From: Leptotrichia sp. OH3620_COT-345 | Lineage (GTDB): Bacteria > Fusobacteriota > Fusobacteriia > Fusobacteriales > Leptotrichiaceae | Assembly (NCBI RefSeq): GCF_003932895.1 | Contig: NZ_RQYW01000003.1 | Location: forward strand, 1 to 64,000 | DNA: 64,000 nucleotides | Reading direction: 5' to 3' | Shown here: in pieces, positions 31,863 through 40,709 of the stretch | Numbering within the stretch: the stretch's first letter is position 1 | Layout of the letters: the number at the start of each line of letters is the position of its first letter | The notes under the pieces: model-generated | The model's input: the letters and a program-made list of their open reading frames with translations, nothing else | The model's database searches: none | Told to the model about the DNA's origin: nothing | Made by a program: the position numbers and the translations under genes

Positions 31863-32912
31863 TTACCTCCCTAAATCTCCTGCAAATCTATTTCTCTTTT
31901 TTGCTTCCCTAACTTCTTTTTTAAGTTTTTCCTGATAATTATTTAATTTTGTTATACTTTCCTGTCTTTCCTGTTTTGAAGCTATTTCTTCTTCCACTTT
32001 CTTATTATCTGCCAGTATTTCTTTTGTTGCAACAGCTGCCGAATCAGACATATATTTTTCAAACATACTTATTAAAAGATTTATTTGAGCATTCAGCTTT
32101 GTCATTTCCTGTGTTGCATTCTGTGGATTCATATTTCTTATTCTGGCTTTTGCTTCATTTAGTGCTTTTAAAACCTTTCCGGCTTCATTTCCGCTTAGTC
32201 TGTCTAAAGCCTCATCGTTTACATTCTTTAAATTTATATCTCCCATCATTAAATTTTCCCAGCCTTCAAAAGTTGACAAATCAGAATTTCTTACCAAATC
32301 TCCGTAAGCAACCGTTTTTTCTTTTAAATCAAATCCTTCTGAAACTATACCGTCTAATCTGTCTAGTGTAGTACTTATTTCTGCTAAGGTTTTCAAATCA
32401 TTTTTATTAAATGTTCTGACAGAATCAAGGAATCTTTTATACTGCTTTAAATCATCCACTCTTTTTCTCATTGCCAATAATTTTTGTAAAATAAGTTGGA
32501 TATTAGACCCCATTGTCGCAACTCCTCCCATAAATCTTGTACTTCCTGCTAAACTTGCAGCTACTGTGGCAGAATCGGCTGAACGGGATACAGCATTAAA
32601 ACTTAGCTCTGTAGCTTTATTGGCAATTTCATAATAATTATCAAGAGTATTAAATAGGCTGTCTAAATTAACAGAACCACTTATACTTCTTATTCCTCCT
32701 CCCCCTCTTACATAATTACTGCTTGGTTCCGTTTTTTCTTTTTCTGTAAAATCAAAATTTTTATCATTTATTTCAGTAGTTCCTTCAGTTGCCCGATTAA
32801 TCAGTTCTAATCTCGGGTTAAAAGTTCCTATAGTTACTTTTGATGTCGGATTTGCAAATCCGATAGTGCTTAAAATTCCTAAACATACTAATAATATAAT
32901 TTTCTTTTTCAT
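31863..32912 (-). CDS. trbJ: TrbJ-like periplasmic transfer protein (VirB5 analogue)
   Basis: A 349-residue exported protein with signal peptide MKKKIILLVCLGILSTIGFA. The long helical mature region (LQKLLAMRKRVDDLKQYKRF and following) matches the P-type TrbJ plan, and the gene sits between trbE and trbL homologues as in IncP plasmids. VirB5/TrbJ proteins act at the pilus tip or in pilus assembly. Its start is only one base beyond the TrbE-like stop. Confidence 0.75.
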   Translation of the reverse strand: MKKKIILLVCLGILSTIGFANPTSKVTIGTFNPRLELINRATEGTTEINDKNFDFTEKEKTEPSSNYVRGGGGIRSISGSVNLDSLFNTLDNYYEIANKATELSFNAVSRSADSATVAASLAGSTRFMGGVATMGSNIQLILQKLLAMRKRVDDLKQYKRFLDSVRTFNKNDLKTLAEISTTLDRLDGIVSEGFDLKEKTVAYGDLVRNSDLSTFEGWENLMMGDINLKNVNDEALDRLSGNEAGKVLKALNEAKARIRNMNPQNATQEMTKLNAQINLLISMFEKYMSDSAAVATKEILADNKKVEEEIASKQERQESITKLNNYQEKLKKEVREAKKRNRFAGDLGR

Positions 32913-32913
32913 A

Positions 32914-35502
32914 TTAATCTCCTCCTAATAAAATATCTTTATATTGCTCTATTTCATATAACGGTATCTGATTCATTTTGTACTTATAATTTATCCATTC
33001 CTTATTCAGCTGAAGAATTCTTTTTTCTTCAGACATTGGAATTTCATCTAACATTTTTTTTAACTGAATTATTTTTTTCTGGTCATTTTTATCAGATGAA
33101 CCGACAAGAGAAATTTCTGTTGCTGTACTGTTTAGCTGAAATAATCTTGTTCCGTCAGTTCTTTTAACAAAATAATCCATTTTTTTAAGTCCATTCCTGA
33201 TTTCTTCTATTTCTTTGTCATTTAAATTAAATCTATGATACAAATCTCTCCATGTAGACATCGCTCTTTCATTAGGCAAATAAATATTTGTCTTACATGC
33301 GTCTATTATTGAGGCAGCTATACTTGATTCAGACAAATGTTTTAGTGACTGTGTAGATAGAATAACCGAAGCATTATATTTTCTTAATGTATTAAGCCAT
33401 TTTTCTATTTTTTCCTTCATTTTCTCATTTTTTACCAATACTTGAAACTCATCTACTATTATAAGTGTCGGTGTCCCGTCCAGTTTATCTCTTTCAATTT
33501 TATGAAATATATAATCAAGCAGAGGAACAATCACTTTTTCATTAGTAATTACATTATTCATTTCAAATACTATAAAATTATTTTCTTCCATTTCTTCCTT
33601 ACTGCTGTCAAAATATTTTGCATATGCTTCAGTTCCACAGTAAATACTCAATGCTTCCCTTATGTTTCTTGATTGAATGTAGGCACAGTAGTTACTTAAA
33701 GTTCTGCTTTCTCTTTTTATGTCGGAACTTGCCAAAGATTTTATAGCTTCCCATAAGATAGTTCTAACTCTTGCGTCTACATTAATTCCTTCCTGTTCCA
33801 GCAAAATGGAAATCCAACTTAACGCCCACTCTTTTTCTTTATCATCGTCTATATTTGCTAATGGTTGGAATGATACTTCCATTTCATTAGTTTCTTCATC
33901 ATCTTTTCCTAAATCATAAAATTTTCCTCCGTTCAATTCACATAAAACTCTGCTCGAACCTCCTACATCGAAGAAAAAAACCTGAGCTTTCTTTGTTATA
34001 TATTCAGGTTGCCCTTGTTCATTTTCCATTAATTTCTGATATTCATATTTTCCAAATTCAGTAGCAAGAAAATTTAAAAGAAAAGATTTTCCATATCCTG
34101 TAGGACCTATAAGGCTTGTATGTCCTACATCTCCGTTATGGAGATTGAAATAAAATAATTCCTTTTCTGTTTTGGTAGTAAAAAGTGCAATATCTTTTAA
34201 ATGCCTATTATATTTATCTCCTACATACAGACTGCTCATAGGCATTAATGTTGCTACGCTTTTACTGCTCATAGGAACTTTTCTTATATTTGCCACAATA
34301 TTTCCCGGAATAGAGCCGAAAATAGAATCAAAGGTATTATATTTATCTTCATTAGCTACAAAATCCAAAACACTTAATACTTTTCTTACTTCCTGTACTT
34401 TTCTGTCTAAAGACTCCAAATCTTTATCTTTTATAAGGAAAGTAAAAGTATAATATCCTAAACTTGCTTCTCCCGATTTAAGTTCCATTTCAATTTCATC
34501 AGCTTCATTTATTTTTTCAAGCTGATTCGTATCTATACTCGTTGTTTCTCTCTGATTTATTCCGTCTATAATCCACTGTATTAAACTTTTAAGTTTAAAA
34601 TTAAAATATATTCTTGCTTTTTTTAATATATCCAGTGCCTCTTCTCTTGTTAATACAATGAATCTCGTTACAAACCTGTATTCAAAATTTAAATTTTCCA
34701 GTTCATTGAAAATTCTTGGATAAGTTTTTCCCGGATATAAATTAATAGTTATAGCTTTTATATAATCATTCATTATTTTTGCAGGCTTCTCATCATCTTC
34801 ATTTGTTAAAGTCGAAGCTGTAATAAGTTCGTCTATATACATACTTCCTATAGGCGGTACTCCCACTGTTTCTCTTTTTTCATTATTTACAGCCGTATAC
34901 AGGAAGCCTAGTAGTTCCCTATCTGTAAGCTGATCTACACTTATTGCAGCAGTTCTGTATTGCGTTACGAATAATTCAACCGTATTTTTAAATTCGGTAA
35001 GTTCTTTTTTGAACTCTTTCAGCAATTCCTCTTTACTTTTTTCAATTTCTTTTGATTTCCTTAATTTAAATGTTTTAAAAAAATTTATAAATTTATCAAG
35101 ATAACTTACAACATCAGGCTTCATAGTATATGTAACAGAAATAAAATATTCTGTTATATAAAACTCTTCCTTTTTTACTGAATTTTCTCTAAGTCTTTCT
35201 ATAATCCTTGTCGGATAAGGTTTATCATTTAAATCCTTCGCTGGATATTCATTCGACTTATTTCTTTGTACCTCAAAATGAATACTGTAACCGTCCGGTA
35301 ATCTTCTTATTGCCTGATTTATTCTATTTAAAATTGTTTCATAGTCCTCTACTTCCAAGTAATCCAAATCATTAAACCGAACTCTAAAACAGGACATGAA
35401 ACTGTTTGTTTTGTTAAGAACTATCCCTTCATCAATAAGTATTTCATAGGGTACAAAGGACTTATATGAATTTTTATAGTTTTTCAATATTTTTGATAAC
35501 AT
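32914..35502 (-). CDS. trbE: TrbE/VirB4 conjugation ATPase
   Basis: An 862-residue VirB4-family ATPase that powers pilus assembly and substrate transfer at the inner membrane. The N-terminal CagE/TrbE/VirB domain is followed by Walker A GPTGYGKSFLLN and Walker B TLIIVDEFQVLV, with a conserved LSTQSLKHLSES segment. Length is normal for TrbE. It is the longest gene of the transfer region and lies between the TrbD- and TrbJ-like genes. Confidence 0.93.
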   Translation of the reverse strand: MLSKILKNYKNSYKSFVPYEILIDEGIVLNKTNSFMSCFRVRFNDLDYLEVEDYETILNRINQAIRRLPDGYSIHFEVQRNKSNEYPAKDLNDKPYPTRIIERLRENSVKKEEFYITEYFISVTYTMKPDVVSYLDKFINFFKTFKLRKSKEIEKSKEELLKEFKKELTEFKNTVELFVTQYRTAAISVDQLTDRELLGFLYTAVNNEKRETVGVPPIGSMYIDELITASTLTNEDDEKPAKIMNDYIKAITINLYPGKTYPRIFNELENLNFEYRFVTRFIVLTREEALDILKKARIYFNFKLKSLIQWIIDGINQRETTSIDTNQLEKINEADEIEMELKSGEASLGYYTFTFLIKDKDLESLDRKVQEVRKVLSVLDFVANEDKYNTFDSIFGSIPGNIVANIRKVPMSSKSVATLMPMSSLYVGDKYNRHLKDIALFTTKTEKELFYFNLHNGDVGHTSLIGPTGYGKSFLLNFLATEFGKYEYQKLMENEQGQPEYITKKAQVFFFDVGGSSRVLCELNGGKFYDLGKDDEETNEMEVSFQPLANIDDDKEKEWALSWISILLEQEGINVDARVRTILWEAIKSLASSDIKRESRTLSNYCAYIQSRNIREALSIYCGTEAYAKYFDSSKEEMEENNFIVFEMNNVITNEKVIVPLLDYIFHKIERDKLDGTPTLIIVDEFQVLVKNEKMKEKIEKWLNTLRKYNASVILSTQSLKHLSESSIAASIIDACKTNIYLPNERAMSTWRDLYHRFNLNDKEIEEIRNGLKKMDYFVKRTDGTRLFQLNSTATEISLVGSSDKNDQKKIIQLKKMLDEIPMSEEKRILQLNKEWINYKYKMNQIPLYEIEQYKDILLGGD

Positions 35503-35514
35503 TTACCCTTCTTT

Positions 35515-35769
35515 CTAAAATCCAAGCCAAACAGGATTTTTCACTATATTATTTAAATATATAAGTATAAATATCATATCTTTTTTTGAAATATATGCGG
35601 TAGCAATATATAAAATTATTACAGGTATTACTACAAGCCAACTCCAAAACATTAAATATAGTATCCCTATAAGTGCTCCGAATATAACTATAAACTCTAT
35701 AGGAATTCCAAATATATTTTTCTTTTCAACTAATCCCTGATATAACCTGATTTCAATCATTATTTTCAC
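35515..35769 (-). CDS. trbD: TrbD/VirB3-like membrane protein
   Basis: An 84-residue inner-membrane protein with an N-terminal basic segment (IRLYQGLVEKKNIFGIP), two adjacent membrane helices and a short cytoplasmic tail, as in VirB3/TrbD. It is immediately upstream of the VirB4 homologue, its usual partner. It overlaps the preceding lipoprotein gene by 17 bases. Confidence 0.82.
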   Translation of the reverse strand: MKIMIEIRLYQGLVEKKNIFGIPIEFIVIFGALIGILYLMFWSWLVVIPVIILYIATAYISKKDMIFILIYLNNIVKNPVWLGF

Positions 35770-36604
35770 CTCTTAATTTCTGCTCTACTTCTAAAGTTCT
35801 TACAAACTTATTTTTTAGTTTATATTTTTGACTCATAAATATTTTGTTGTCTTCCAATTCCACAAATGTTCTCCATTTACCATGTTCATCAGCCTTTGTT
35901 TTTATAATTGTACCGTTTTCCTTTCTAATATTTATTTCTGCATTTTCTATACTATTTCCTTCAAGATAAGTTGCTTTTTTCAATTTACTTAAATTTCTGT
36001 TATAAATTTTACCCCCGATTCTTTCCTTCAGATGATATTGAGCTATAAGGTTATCTTCATAAAATGCTATATTTGTCTCTTTTTCAATATCTTCTTTGAC
36101 TTTTCTTTCCCAAGTATTTTCATCTAAAAACAAAGGCTTTAACAGAAAATAAATGTATTCTCCCTTTTTTTCTTTTACTACTTCAAAAATGGTATTGTCA
36201 ATACTTTCAGGAAAATTCACATTTACCTTTAAATCAGAATTTTCGTTTACTCTTAAAAAAGGAATTTTTTTATTAATAGTCTGCTCTTTCCCTATGCTAT
36301 TAAGTTCAATTAATAGATTTCCTTTAATAGGCTCTTCTATTAACATACCGTCGGAAATACCTTTTGAATAATCTATATCCAAAATAATCTTAGGAATATT
36401 TTTAAGTTTTACTTTTTTAATGCTGTAAAGGTTTATTTCCTTATTTGTTAAATCAGTTATATCTCCCAAATCAAGCATTTCAATCTTGTTAAAATTTACC
36501 GGAACTGCTGAAATATACAGTTCACTATTTTCCTTAGCTATCTGATTTGAACAACATGACATAAGCAACAGTACCGATATTATTATTCTAAAAATCTTCT
36601 TCAT
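35753..36604 (-). CDS. Lipoprotein with a C-terminal carboxypeptidase-regulatory-like domain
   Basis: A 283-residue lipoprotein. Signal MKKIFRIIISVLLLMSCC gives lipobox Cys17 or Cys18. The middle is beta-rich, and the C-terminus (GNSIENAEINIRKENGTIIK and KADEHGKWRTFV) has the look of a CarboxypepD_reg/Ig-like domain. It sits between the lytic transglycosylase and the TrbD gene, overlapping both. In this position it may serve as the outer-membrane lipoprotein of the channel (VirB7/TrbH role), but length and domain differ from classical VirB7. Confidence 0.6.
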   Translation of the reverse strand: MKKIFRIIISVLLLMSCCSNQIAKENSELYISAVPVNFNKIEMLDLGDITDLTNKEINLYSIKKVKLKNIPKIILDIDYSKGISDGMLIEEPIKGNLLIELNSIGKEQTINKKIPFLRVNENSDLKVNVNFPESIDNTIFEVVKEKKGEYIYFLLKPLFLDENTWERKVKEDIEKETNIAFYEDNLIAQYHLKERIGGKIYNRNLSKLKKATYLEGNSIENAEINIRKENGTIIKTKADEHGKWRTFVELEDNKIFMSQKYKLKNKFVRTLEVEQKLRGENND

Positions 36605-37271
36605 TTTCCCTCTTTTCTACAGTTTTAAGGTCTCTTTTTATATATGATATTGTGTTATTATTTCTCCAGCCTTTCTTTATCTTACTCTCTTCCTCTTCAA
36701 TTTCCGCTTTAACTGTTTTATTTCCCGATTCTATTTTTGTGTTGTCCGTTTTACTTATTTTTAAAGTATTTTCAAAATTTGGATTTCTGTTTTTTCTGTA
36801 TTCCATTATCTTTTTATAAAATTTATCTACTTTAACAATATAATCTCTTGTTTCCTTTATATTCAACCATGCATTATTTTTTAAACGTCCGCAGCCGGCA
36901 TTATAGCAAATTAAAGTATCTCTTATGTTTTTTGTCCTTTCAAAGTCTCTTTTTAAATGAAGCACTCCCCCTCTTATATTTCCCGCAATTGTATTGTCAA
37001 CATTAAACTCACGGAAATTGAAAGGCATAAGCTGCATAAGTCCTTTCGCTCCGGCATGACTTACTGTATTATGATTAAAGGAACTTTCTGTCTGCATAAC
37101 GGCTAAAACTAAATAAGGATTAATATCATACTTTCTGCTATTTTCCATTACATTGTAAACTATATACTTTGCTGTTGTTTTATCTAATTTCGGGTTATAC
37201 TTTATTAAATAATTTTCCATTGTAAAAGTTATATTAAATAAAAATAGTGTCATTAACAAAATTATTTTCAT
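36588..37271 (-). CDS. Lytic transglycosylase, VirB1-like
   Basis: A 227-residue exported SLT-domain protein. A signal peptide (MKIILLMTLFLFNITFT) is followed by the transglycosylase core with catalytic Glu in MQTESSFNHNTVSHAGAKG, then LMQLMP and CYNAGCG motifs. A charged C-terminal tail follows. It cuts glycan strands to make room for the secretion channel. It overlaps the downstream lipoprotein gene by 17 bases. Confidence 0.88.
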   Translation of the reverse strand: MKIILLMTLFLFNITFTMENYLIKYNPKLDKTTAKYIVYNVMENSRKYDINPYLVLAVMQTESSFNHNTVSHAGAKGLMQLMPFNFREFNVDNTIAGNIRGGVLHLKRDFERTKNIRDTLICYNAGCGRLKNNAWLNIKETRDYIVKVDKFYKKIMEYRKNRNPNFENTLKISKTDNTKIESGNKTVKAEIEEEESKIKKGWRNNNTISYIKRDLKTVEKRENEEDF

Positions 37272-37293
37272 TTTTCCTATCCCCTCCTATCTG

Positions 37294-37315
37294 CACTATA
37301 TATTTAGTATAGAGT
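37294..37315. repeat. Dispersed palindrome (copy 8, inverted orientation)
   Basis: Arms CACTATATA and TATAGAGT, reverse orientation to most copies. It lies 20 bases before the lytic transglycosylase start. Confidence 0.6.
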
Positions 37316-37337
37316 CCTTTTATAGGTTGTTAGAAAT

Positions 37338-37361
37338 ACTCTCTATACAGAATATATAGTG
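37338..37361. repeat. Dispersed palindrome (copy 9)
   Basis: CTCTATACAG / AATATATAGTG arms. Second of a cluster of three within 112 bp. Confidence 0.55.
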
Positions 37362-37380
37362 CTTTAATTTCTTTATTACT

Positions 37381-37406
37381 CACGCTCTATATATAATATA
37401 CAGTAC
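37381..37406. repeat. Dispersed palindrome (copy 10, degenerate)
   Basis: CACGCTCTATA / TATACAGTA arms, two bases from the TGA stop of the gene ending at 37409. Confidence 0.5.
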
Positions 37407-37408
37407 CG

Positions 37409-38080
37409 TCATCTTTCTTTTTCTTCGGTTTCAGTTTCATTTTCCCAGAAATGTTTCTCTTTATCTTCTTTAAAAGAAAATAATTCATATTTTTTTGTTT
37501 TGTCATTATATTTTGAAATTTCAGTGATTTTTTCAAATATTCTGCTGTTTTCAAAATAATTTATATCTTCCCTTGCAAAATAAGTTTCCAGTATATCCTT
37601 CGTTCTATTATCAACTTCAAATTCTGTTATTATATCTCCGTATTCTTCTTTTCTTATTCCTAAATGAAGAAACTGATTATTTTTTGTCTGAACAACTAAG
37701 TAATTACTTTTTATTTGAGTATATTGATTCGTCTGTTCAAAAATATATCCATTTTCCAAATTTTCCATAAATTCTTTGAAAGTATTAATTCTGTTGGCTA
37801 CACTATCAATCTTATTTGCATTATGTTCAGCTATTAAATCATATATATCCTGATCGGATAGATTTTCTTCATTTATTTTGTTATATAATCTTTGACCTTT
37901 TAGCACTCCATGTTTACTTTCATTATCATTGATATACTGTAATCCTAATAAATGAGGAAGAGATTTATTGTTTATTTCTATAAAAAATTCCTTACTTTTA
38001 CTTTTTATGCATATATCTTCCTTGTCATATTTGGAAAACCATTTAAATATCTCCTGAACCTTGTAAGATTGCTCTCTCAT
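37409..38080 (-). CDS. Unknown protein, possible PBECR-type nuclease-like domain, EEKER tail
   Basis: A 223-residue protein starting at the ATG at 38080 behind GGAGGTAAAA. The N-terminal half contains LPHLLGLQYIN and HGVLKGQRLYNKI, which recall phage PBECR (Barnase/EndoU/ColicinE5-D/RelE-like) domains; this is a tentative resemblance from memory. No signal peptide. It ends FWENETETEEKER, like the 38654-39337 product (DWENEAETEEKER). If the tail is a secretion signal, this could be a toxin-like protein sent to recipients or competitors. No immunity gene is evident, unless it is 38130-38531 just upstream. Confidence 0.5.
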   Translation of the reverse strand: MREQSYKVQEIFKWFSKYDKEDICIKSKSKEFFIEINNKSLPHLLGLQYINDNESKHGVLKGQRLYNKINEENLSDQDIYDLIAEHNANKIDSVANRINTFKEFMENLENGYIFEQTNQYTQIKSNYLVVQTKNNQFLHLGIRKEEYGDIITEFEVDNRTKDILETYFAREDINYFENSRIFEKITEISKYNDKTKKYELFSFKEDKEKHFWENETETEEKER

Positions 38081-38094
38081 TTTTACCTCCAAGT

Positions 38095-38130
38095 AAAAAG
38101 AGACTGTATTATTTTCTACAGTCTCTTTTT
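38095..38130. terminator. Bidirectional terminator
   Basis: A perfect 14-bp stem AAAAAGAGACTGTA/TACAGTCTCTTTTT directly at the stop codon of the gene ending at 38130. It can work on both strands. Confidence 0.8.
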
Positions 38131-38531
38131 TATAATTTTTGCAGTGATATTAATTTTGAAGCTTCAGGATTCGGAAACCAATTATGAAATACTATTTTCT
38201 TATTTTTCAATTTTTTCAAAATTTCTTCAAAAAATTCTTTATTTAAGCTTTTATCATAATCAGTTATTGCCTTATATTTTATTGATTCTTCTGTACTGAT
38301 ATTTTCTTTTACCAATTCATATTCAATACATGTATATCCTATAAAATTATATCCCTTACTTTCTTCTATGTACGGTTTACATTCACAAACCATATTTTCT
38401 ATTTTTTTAAGTGCCTCATTCTTATTATTAAATTCATATAAAGGTAAAAATTCTTTATATTCTTTTAAATTATTATTTTTATCCAAGTAATAACAATGGG
38501 AAACTTCATACACTACATATGTATCATTCAT
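38130..38531 (-). CDS. Hypothetical protein
   Basis: A 133-residue soluble protein, acidic in the middle (CECKPYIEESKG), with no signal peptide, membrane segment or recognised motif. GGGAGGAAATTT precedes the ATG. A terminator follows directly, so it is probably a short transcription unit placed just upstream of the possible PBECR-like gene. An immunity-like partner is conceivable from position only. Confidence 0.5.
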   Translation of the reverse strand: MNDTYVVYEVSHCYYLDKNNNLKEYKEFLPLYEFNNKNEALKKIENMVCECKPYIEESKGYNFIGYTCIEYELVKENISTEESIKYKAITDYDKSLNKEFFEEILKKLKNKKIVFHNWFPNPEASKLISLQKL

Positions 38532-38627
38532 AAATTTCCTCCCGAATATAAATCTTTATATTTAATTTTAGCACTTTTAATATCACTTTTCAAGACTGTA
38601 CTTGTTTAATTTCCATTGTCCTTTTAG

Positions 38628-38651
38628 CACTCTATACTGAATATATACTAC
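38628..38651. repeat. Dispersed palindrome (copy 11, degenerate)
   Basis: CACTCTATACT / AATATATACTA. Two bases from the stop codon of the tagged gene ending at 38654. Confidence 0.55.
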
Positions 38652-38653
38652 TT

Positions 38654-39337
38654 TTATCTCTCCTTTTCTTCAGTTTCAGCTTCATTTTCCCAATCTGAAT
38701 TTTCTTTTTCCTTGTTTTCTTTTATATGTTGTTTAACTTCTTCTCTTTTCAAAACCTTATTCAAAATATCACCTCTATCAATTAATATAAACTTTTCTTC
38801 ATTATCTTTTTCTTTTGATATTTTTGTTGTAAACAGTACTTTATTTACTGTCAGCTCTTTCTGTGCTTCCAGAAAATCCTTAAAGTTTAATTTAGAAGCC
38901 TTTCTCACCGTTTTTGAATCAAGATATACAAGTTCACCTAAATTTTCTTTATATGTGCTATAAATCAATTTTGCATTATCGGATAAAGTGTTTAATTTAT
39001 CCTCTTTAACTTTTTCAATCTCTTCTCTTCTAGCCAGTATTTCCGCCTCTTTTTCTTCGTATTTATTTTTATAGTCAACTGCCTTGTTCTTATCTATAAA
39101 GTATTTCATTTTGGGCATTTCAAATACTGAACCGTCATAATTTATTTTTGCCTCTACAGATTGATGAAAAAATATTTTATTCTCCTGAACTAATTCCTTA
39201 AATGCCGTTTTAAATTTTTCGTCATCATTGATTCCCATTTTATCCTGTATCTGACTTCTGTTTAATGAAGTATACCCGATTTCATTATTTGTCTTTTCTT
39301 CTAAAAATTTCATAATCTGATCTTTCATTTTCATCAT
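38654..39337 (-). CDS. Winged-helix-like protein with EEKER tail
   Basis: A 227-residue charged protein. Residues ~1-75 (DQIMKFLEEKTNNEIGYTSL, then RSQIQDKMGINDDEKFKTAFKEL) look like a winged-helix domain, and a second similar unit follows near residue 120 (KLIYSTYKENLGELVYLDSK) after a coiled-coil linker. It ends SDWENEAETEEKER, sharing the acidic, tryptophan-containing tail of the 37409-38080 product. The start could be ATG codon 1, 2 or 4. A DNA-binding role at the transfer origin or in the recipient is a guess. Confidence 0.55.
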   Translation of the reverse strand: MMKMKDQIMKFLEEKTNNEIGYTSLNRSQIQDKMGINDDEKFKTAFKELVQENKIFFHQSVEAKINYDGSVFEMPKMKYFIDKNKAVDYKNKYEEKEAEILARREEIEKVKEDKLNTLSDNAKLIYSTYKENLGELVYLDSKTVRKASKLNFKDFLEAQKELTVNKVLFTTKISKEKDNEEKFILIDRGDILNKVLKREEVKQHIKENKEKENSDWENEAETEEKER

Positions 39338-39383
39338 CTCACTTTCAATATTTTTTATACTTTATTTTTCATTTTCTCCTGTT

Positions 39384-40388
39384 TTAATTTATTTTTTCTA
39401 AAATATATTCCTTTTTCTCATAATCGTATCCCTTTACTAATGCAATTTCTTTTATTCCTCTAACTGTATTCTGTTTTGTTATATTTACAACTATATTTAC
39501 AGCTTCCAGTATCATTCCGATCTGTTTTCTTGAACTTACTTCTCCTAAATACTGTTCAACTTTCTTTAAAGCAGATTGATTAGTATTGGCATGTATTGTT
39601 GATATTCCTCCCGGGTGTCCTGAATTCCACGCTTTAAGTAATTCTATGGTTTCTTCTCCTCTTCGCAACTCTCCCACAAAAATTCTGTCCGGGTTAAGTC
39701 TCATACAAGATCTTAGTAAATCTTTTGCACTTACTGTTTCTGTTGTTCTTAACATAACTTTGTTTTCTATATCTCTACAGTTAAGTTCCCGAGTATCCTC
39801 TATTGTTATTATTCTGTCCTTAGTACCGTTTAAGAGCTGTATCATAGCATTCGTAAGACTGGTTTTTCCTGATGATGTTCCACCGTTTACTAAAATATTG
39901 GCTCTATTTAATATCGCCATTTTTATCAACTCTTGAGAATTTTCAGCTTTGGAAAGTATATCGTATATTTCTTCTCCATTTTCATCTTCAAATACGGCTT
40001 TAAAGAAATTTTCCAACGGAATTATTCCTCTGCTCGGCTTTCTGATTGAGAATACGGGTTTATCATCTACAGGTTCTCCCAGTATCCCCTCAAATCTTTC
40101 TTTATTCGGTAAAGTAGCGGAAACTATAGGTGTATCATTGTTGGCACTTTTTCCGTTAAAGGAAGCGATAACTTCGATAATAGTTTTTCTTCTTAAATTA
40201 TCGTATATGGTTTCTGTTTTTACATACCCTTCTTTTGCTATATCTATCCATACTTTTCCGTCCTGATTTACTGAAATTTCATTTATATCTTCTCTATCAA
40301 GCAAATCCAATATTTCATCTCCTAAGTTTTCATTCAGAAAGTTTATTTTTTTCCGTTTGTCTATATCTCTTTTTTCAGCTTCCGTCAT
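39384..40388 (-). CDS. trbB: TrbB/VirB11 conjugation ATPase
   Basis: A 334-residue hexameric secretion ATPase of the VirB11/GspE family. Walker A is VNGGTSSGKTSLTNA, then the Asp box TIEDTRELNC, Walker B-like FVGELRRGEE and the His box GGISTIHANT. I take the ATG at 40388 (MTEAEKRD), which has GGAGAAG upstream and overlaps the preceding gene's end by 14 bases; an upstream ATG at 40460 would add 24 Lys-rich residues inside that gene. It works with the VirB4 and VirD4 homologues. Confidence 0.92.
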   Translation of the reverse strand: MTEAEKRDIDKRKKINFLNENLGDEILDLLDREDINEISVNQDGKVWIDIAKEGYVKTETIYDNLRRKTIIEVIASFNGKSANNDTPIVSATLPNKERFEGILGEPVDDKPVFSIRKPSRGIIPLENFFKAVFEDENGEEIYDILSKAENSQELIKMAILNRANILVNGGTSSGKTSLTNAMIQLLNGTKDRIITIEDTRELNCRDIENKVMLRTTETVSAKDLLRSCMRLNPDRIFVGELRRGEETIELLKAWNSGHPGGISTIHANTNQSALKKVEQYLGEVSSRKQIGMILEAVNIVVNITKQNTVRGIKEIALVKGYDYEKKEYILEKIN

Positions 40389-40662
40389 TTGTATCTTCTC
40401 CATTTTCTTCATTTTTAAATTCTTTATTTCTTTTTTCAGAATTTTCTGTATTTTCATCAATTTCTATTTTAATAATCCTGTCTTTTCTCTGATTGTAAAT
40501 ATCCGCTATGATTTTAGTAAACTCTTTTGCAGTTATTACCTCATGAATAGGATACTTGGTACTTAACAAATTATCAAAAGTTGTTATAAGTTTTGTTTTT
40601 TCTTCTTCCTTCAATTTCTCTAACCGTATTACCATTGATTCCAATTTCTTATTTATTCTCAT
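40375..40662 (-). CDS. Small charged hypothetical protein upstream of trbB
   Basis: A 95-residue helical, charged protein (MRINKKLESMVIRLEKLKEE start, NEENGEDTNDGS end). Its end overlaps the trbB start, so the two are co-translated. No recognised domain; the position between traG and trbB is typical of small accessory transfer proteins. A palindrome lies 16 bases upstream of its start. Confidence 0.6.
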   Translation of the reverse strand: MRINKKLESMVIRLEKLKEEEKTKLITTFDNLLSTKYPIHEVITAKEFTKIIADIYNQRKDRIIKIEIDENTENSEKRNKEFKNEENGEDTNDGS

Positions 40663-40677
40663 TTTTCACCTTTCCTG

Positions 40678-40700
40678 CACTCTATATAGAATATATAGTG
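40678..40700. repeat. Dispersed palindrome (copy 12)
   Basis: Arms CACTCTATAT and ATATATAGTG; nine bases beyond the coupling-protein stop codon at 40710. Confidence 0.65.
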
Positions 40701-40709
40701 CTTTCAGTT

